64,000 nucleotides of DNA from the NCBI RefSeq assembly GCF_900167525.1, contig NZ_FUZQ01000007.1, forward strand, positions 62,001 through 126,000, given 5' to 3'. Under the pieces are notes generated by a model, which saw only the letters and a list, made by a program, of their open reading frames with translations, was not told the DNA's origin and ran no database searches. The translations under genes and the position numbers were made by a program. Positions within the stretch are counted from its first letter, which is position 1. Every line of letters starts with the position of its first letter. The stretch is from Krasilnikoviella flava. GTDB lineage: Bacteria; Actinomycetota; Actinomycetes; Actinomycetales; Cellulomonadaceae. This document shows positions 63,365 through 64,000 of this stretch, piece after piece.

Positions 63365-63406
63365 TCAGTCGCGGCTCGGACTACTGGGAGGCTCGCTACG
63401 GGTCAT
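63365..63406 (-). CDS. Leader peptide of corA (13 aa)
   Basis: ATG 63406 follows AGGGAGGT at an ideal distance and encodes MTRSEPPSSPSRD, then TGA. It has Glu-Pro-Pro and Ser-Pro in a very short peptide. Acidic/proline-rich leaders such as enterobacterial MgtL (with EPDP) destabilise the ribosome at low Mg2+ and thereby raise expression of a Mg2+ transporter; that mechanism is well studied in MgtL, and applying it here is inference. The peptide ends right before the hairpins, so ribosome position would decide their folding. Confidence 0.65.
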   Translation of the reverse strand: MTRSEPPSSPSRD

Positions 63407-63555
63407 GTGCGCGCACCTCCCTCGTCGTCCGCGGCGGTCGCCGCTGCTGCTCAGGCCGTCGGCCAGCATAACCGCGCTCGCGCGCCGGGGCCACGCCCGG
63501 GCGGGGGCGGGCAGGGTGATCTCCGCGACGTCGGCGAGGAGTCGGTGGCGGGAGA

Positions 63556-64000
63556 TCAGCGCCGCGGGTCGACGACGACCATCCCTGCGCGCGGGGTGTC
63601 GGCCAGCCCCGGCAGCAGGCGCGCGCCCTCGGCGAGCCCGACGACCCGGTCGACGAGGTCGGCCGGACGCAGGGTGCCGTCGGCGACGCGGGCCAGCATC
63701 TCCGGGTAGTCGGCAGCTGCCATCCCGTGGCTGCCGAGCACGTCCAGCTCCCAGCCGATCACGCGGGACATGGGGACGCGGGGGTGGCCGCCGACCGGCG
63801 GGAGCAGACCGACCTGCACGTGCCGCCCGCGGCGGCGGAGGCTCTGGACCGCGTCGGCGCAGGTGCGCTCGCTGCCGACCGCGTCGACGCTCACGTGACA
63901 GCCGCCGGTGAGGTCCTGCACCGCGGCGGGCACGTCGACCCCCTCGTCGGCGCGGACCGTGTGCGCGGCGCCGGCCCGGCGCGCGGCGTCGAGCGCGCCG
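63556..64000 (-). CDS. Zinc-type medium-chain alcohol dehydrogenase, C-terminal part (runs off the window)
   Basis: 148 codons before the stop at 63556. The Rossmann part continues ALDAARRAGAAHTVRADEGVDVPAAVQDLTGGCHVSVDAVGSERTCADAVQSLRRRGRHVQVGLLPP, followed by the closing catalytic-domain strands VIGWELDVLGSHGMAAADYPEMLARVADGTLRPADLVDRVVGLAEGARLLPGL. The start and the zinc-ligand region lie beyond 64000. Medium-chain dehydrogenase/reductase membership is clear (GSHGM, VGLAEGARLL); the substrate is not. Confidence 0.9.
   Translation of the reverse strand, partial: GALDAARRAGAAHTVRADEGVDVPAAVQDLTGGCHVSVDAVGSERTCADAVQSLRRRGRHVQVGLLPPVGGHPRVPMSRVIGWELDVLGSHGMAAADYPEMLARVADGTLRPADLVDRVVGLAEGARLLPGLADTPRAGMVVVDPRR

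Noticed and set aside
63208-63480. M-box magnesium riboswitch upstream of corA
   Set aside because: The conserved GGUGAGGCUCC-type core and its pairing partners are not found. The region instead holds a small ORF and simple hairpins.

Overview
The window is about 74% GC by eye, gene-dense, and uses GTG starts, GTGA/ATGA overlaps and leaderless -10 boxes (TAGGGT/TAGGCT placed 5-7 nt before the start codon). Gene content (Orn, F420-dependent enzymes and CofE, Eis, group II truncated globin, clpP1-clpP2-clpX, EttA, paired dynamin-like GTPases, poly-Cys leader peptide) indicates an actinobacterium, most likely a Micrococcales member near Cellulomonas. The genus is an inference from style and content. 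I see no rRNA, CRISPR array, prophage or transposase.

Layout. 1-3144: start of orn, a small protein, tRNA-Arg, and an HxlR regulator divergent from two imine-reductase-like genes, the second frameshifted. 3277-14324: two copies of a two-gene dynamin-like GTPase cassette enclosing an SSB paralogue, ettA, a kinase-like gene and a decayed carboxymuconolactone-decarboxylase-family gene. 14367-18262: thioesterases, a topoisomerase IB relic, truncated globin, a PTS EIIB protein, MscS. 18370-27556: malQ, a decayed DUF559-type gene between matching repeats, pepN, a proline-rich membrane protein, an M13 peptidase. 27607-34034: rpiB, a Nei/Fpg glycosylase, eis, an alkyltransferase-like protein, an LLM oxidoreductase, a YjbR protein, and a GntR-membrane protein pair with a palindromic operator. 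34147-36600: cysK-cysE with a long leader containing a small ORF, then tRNA-Gly and tRNA-Pro. 36726-43305: DUF4190 protein, trigger factor, a broken EamA exporter facing an intact TetR gene, clpP1-clpP2-clpX. 43321-49803: acyl-CoA ligase, chorismate mutase, an eRF1-like protein, valS. 50000-58350: a peptide-type ABC importer preceded by a Cys-rich leader peptide, a MarR-GNAT fusion with its own operator, and an F420 pair (LLM oxidoreductase plus CofE). 58400-64000: small proteins, a secreted GDSL esterase, an AI-2E/YbaK fusion, corA with a Pro-rich leader peptide and hairpins, and the 3' part of an alcohol dehydrogenase.

How genes work together: tig and clpP1P2X form a protein quality-control block, and a ClgR-like box precedes clpP1. 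cysK and cysE are the two committed steps of cysteine synthesis. The Cys-rich leader suggests that the ABC importer at 50070-55461 answers to cysteine supply, so it may import a sulfur-containing compound. CofE builds the cofactor used by the oxidoreductase encoded just before it. Five genes are broken (second imine reductase, decarboxylase-family gene, TopIB, DUF559-type, EamA), three of them with large internal deletions, so the region is losing accessory functions.

Most promising undescribed signals: (1) a GCCGAGRTAG-type repeat family sitting at gene 3' ends and supplying the last Arg codon and the stop codon of malQ and of the eRF1-like gene; (2) a 13-codon Glu-Pro-Pro leader plus hairpins ahead of corA; (3) the poly-Cys leader ahead of the importer; (4) a small ORF in the cysK leader.
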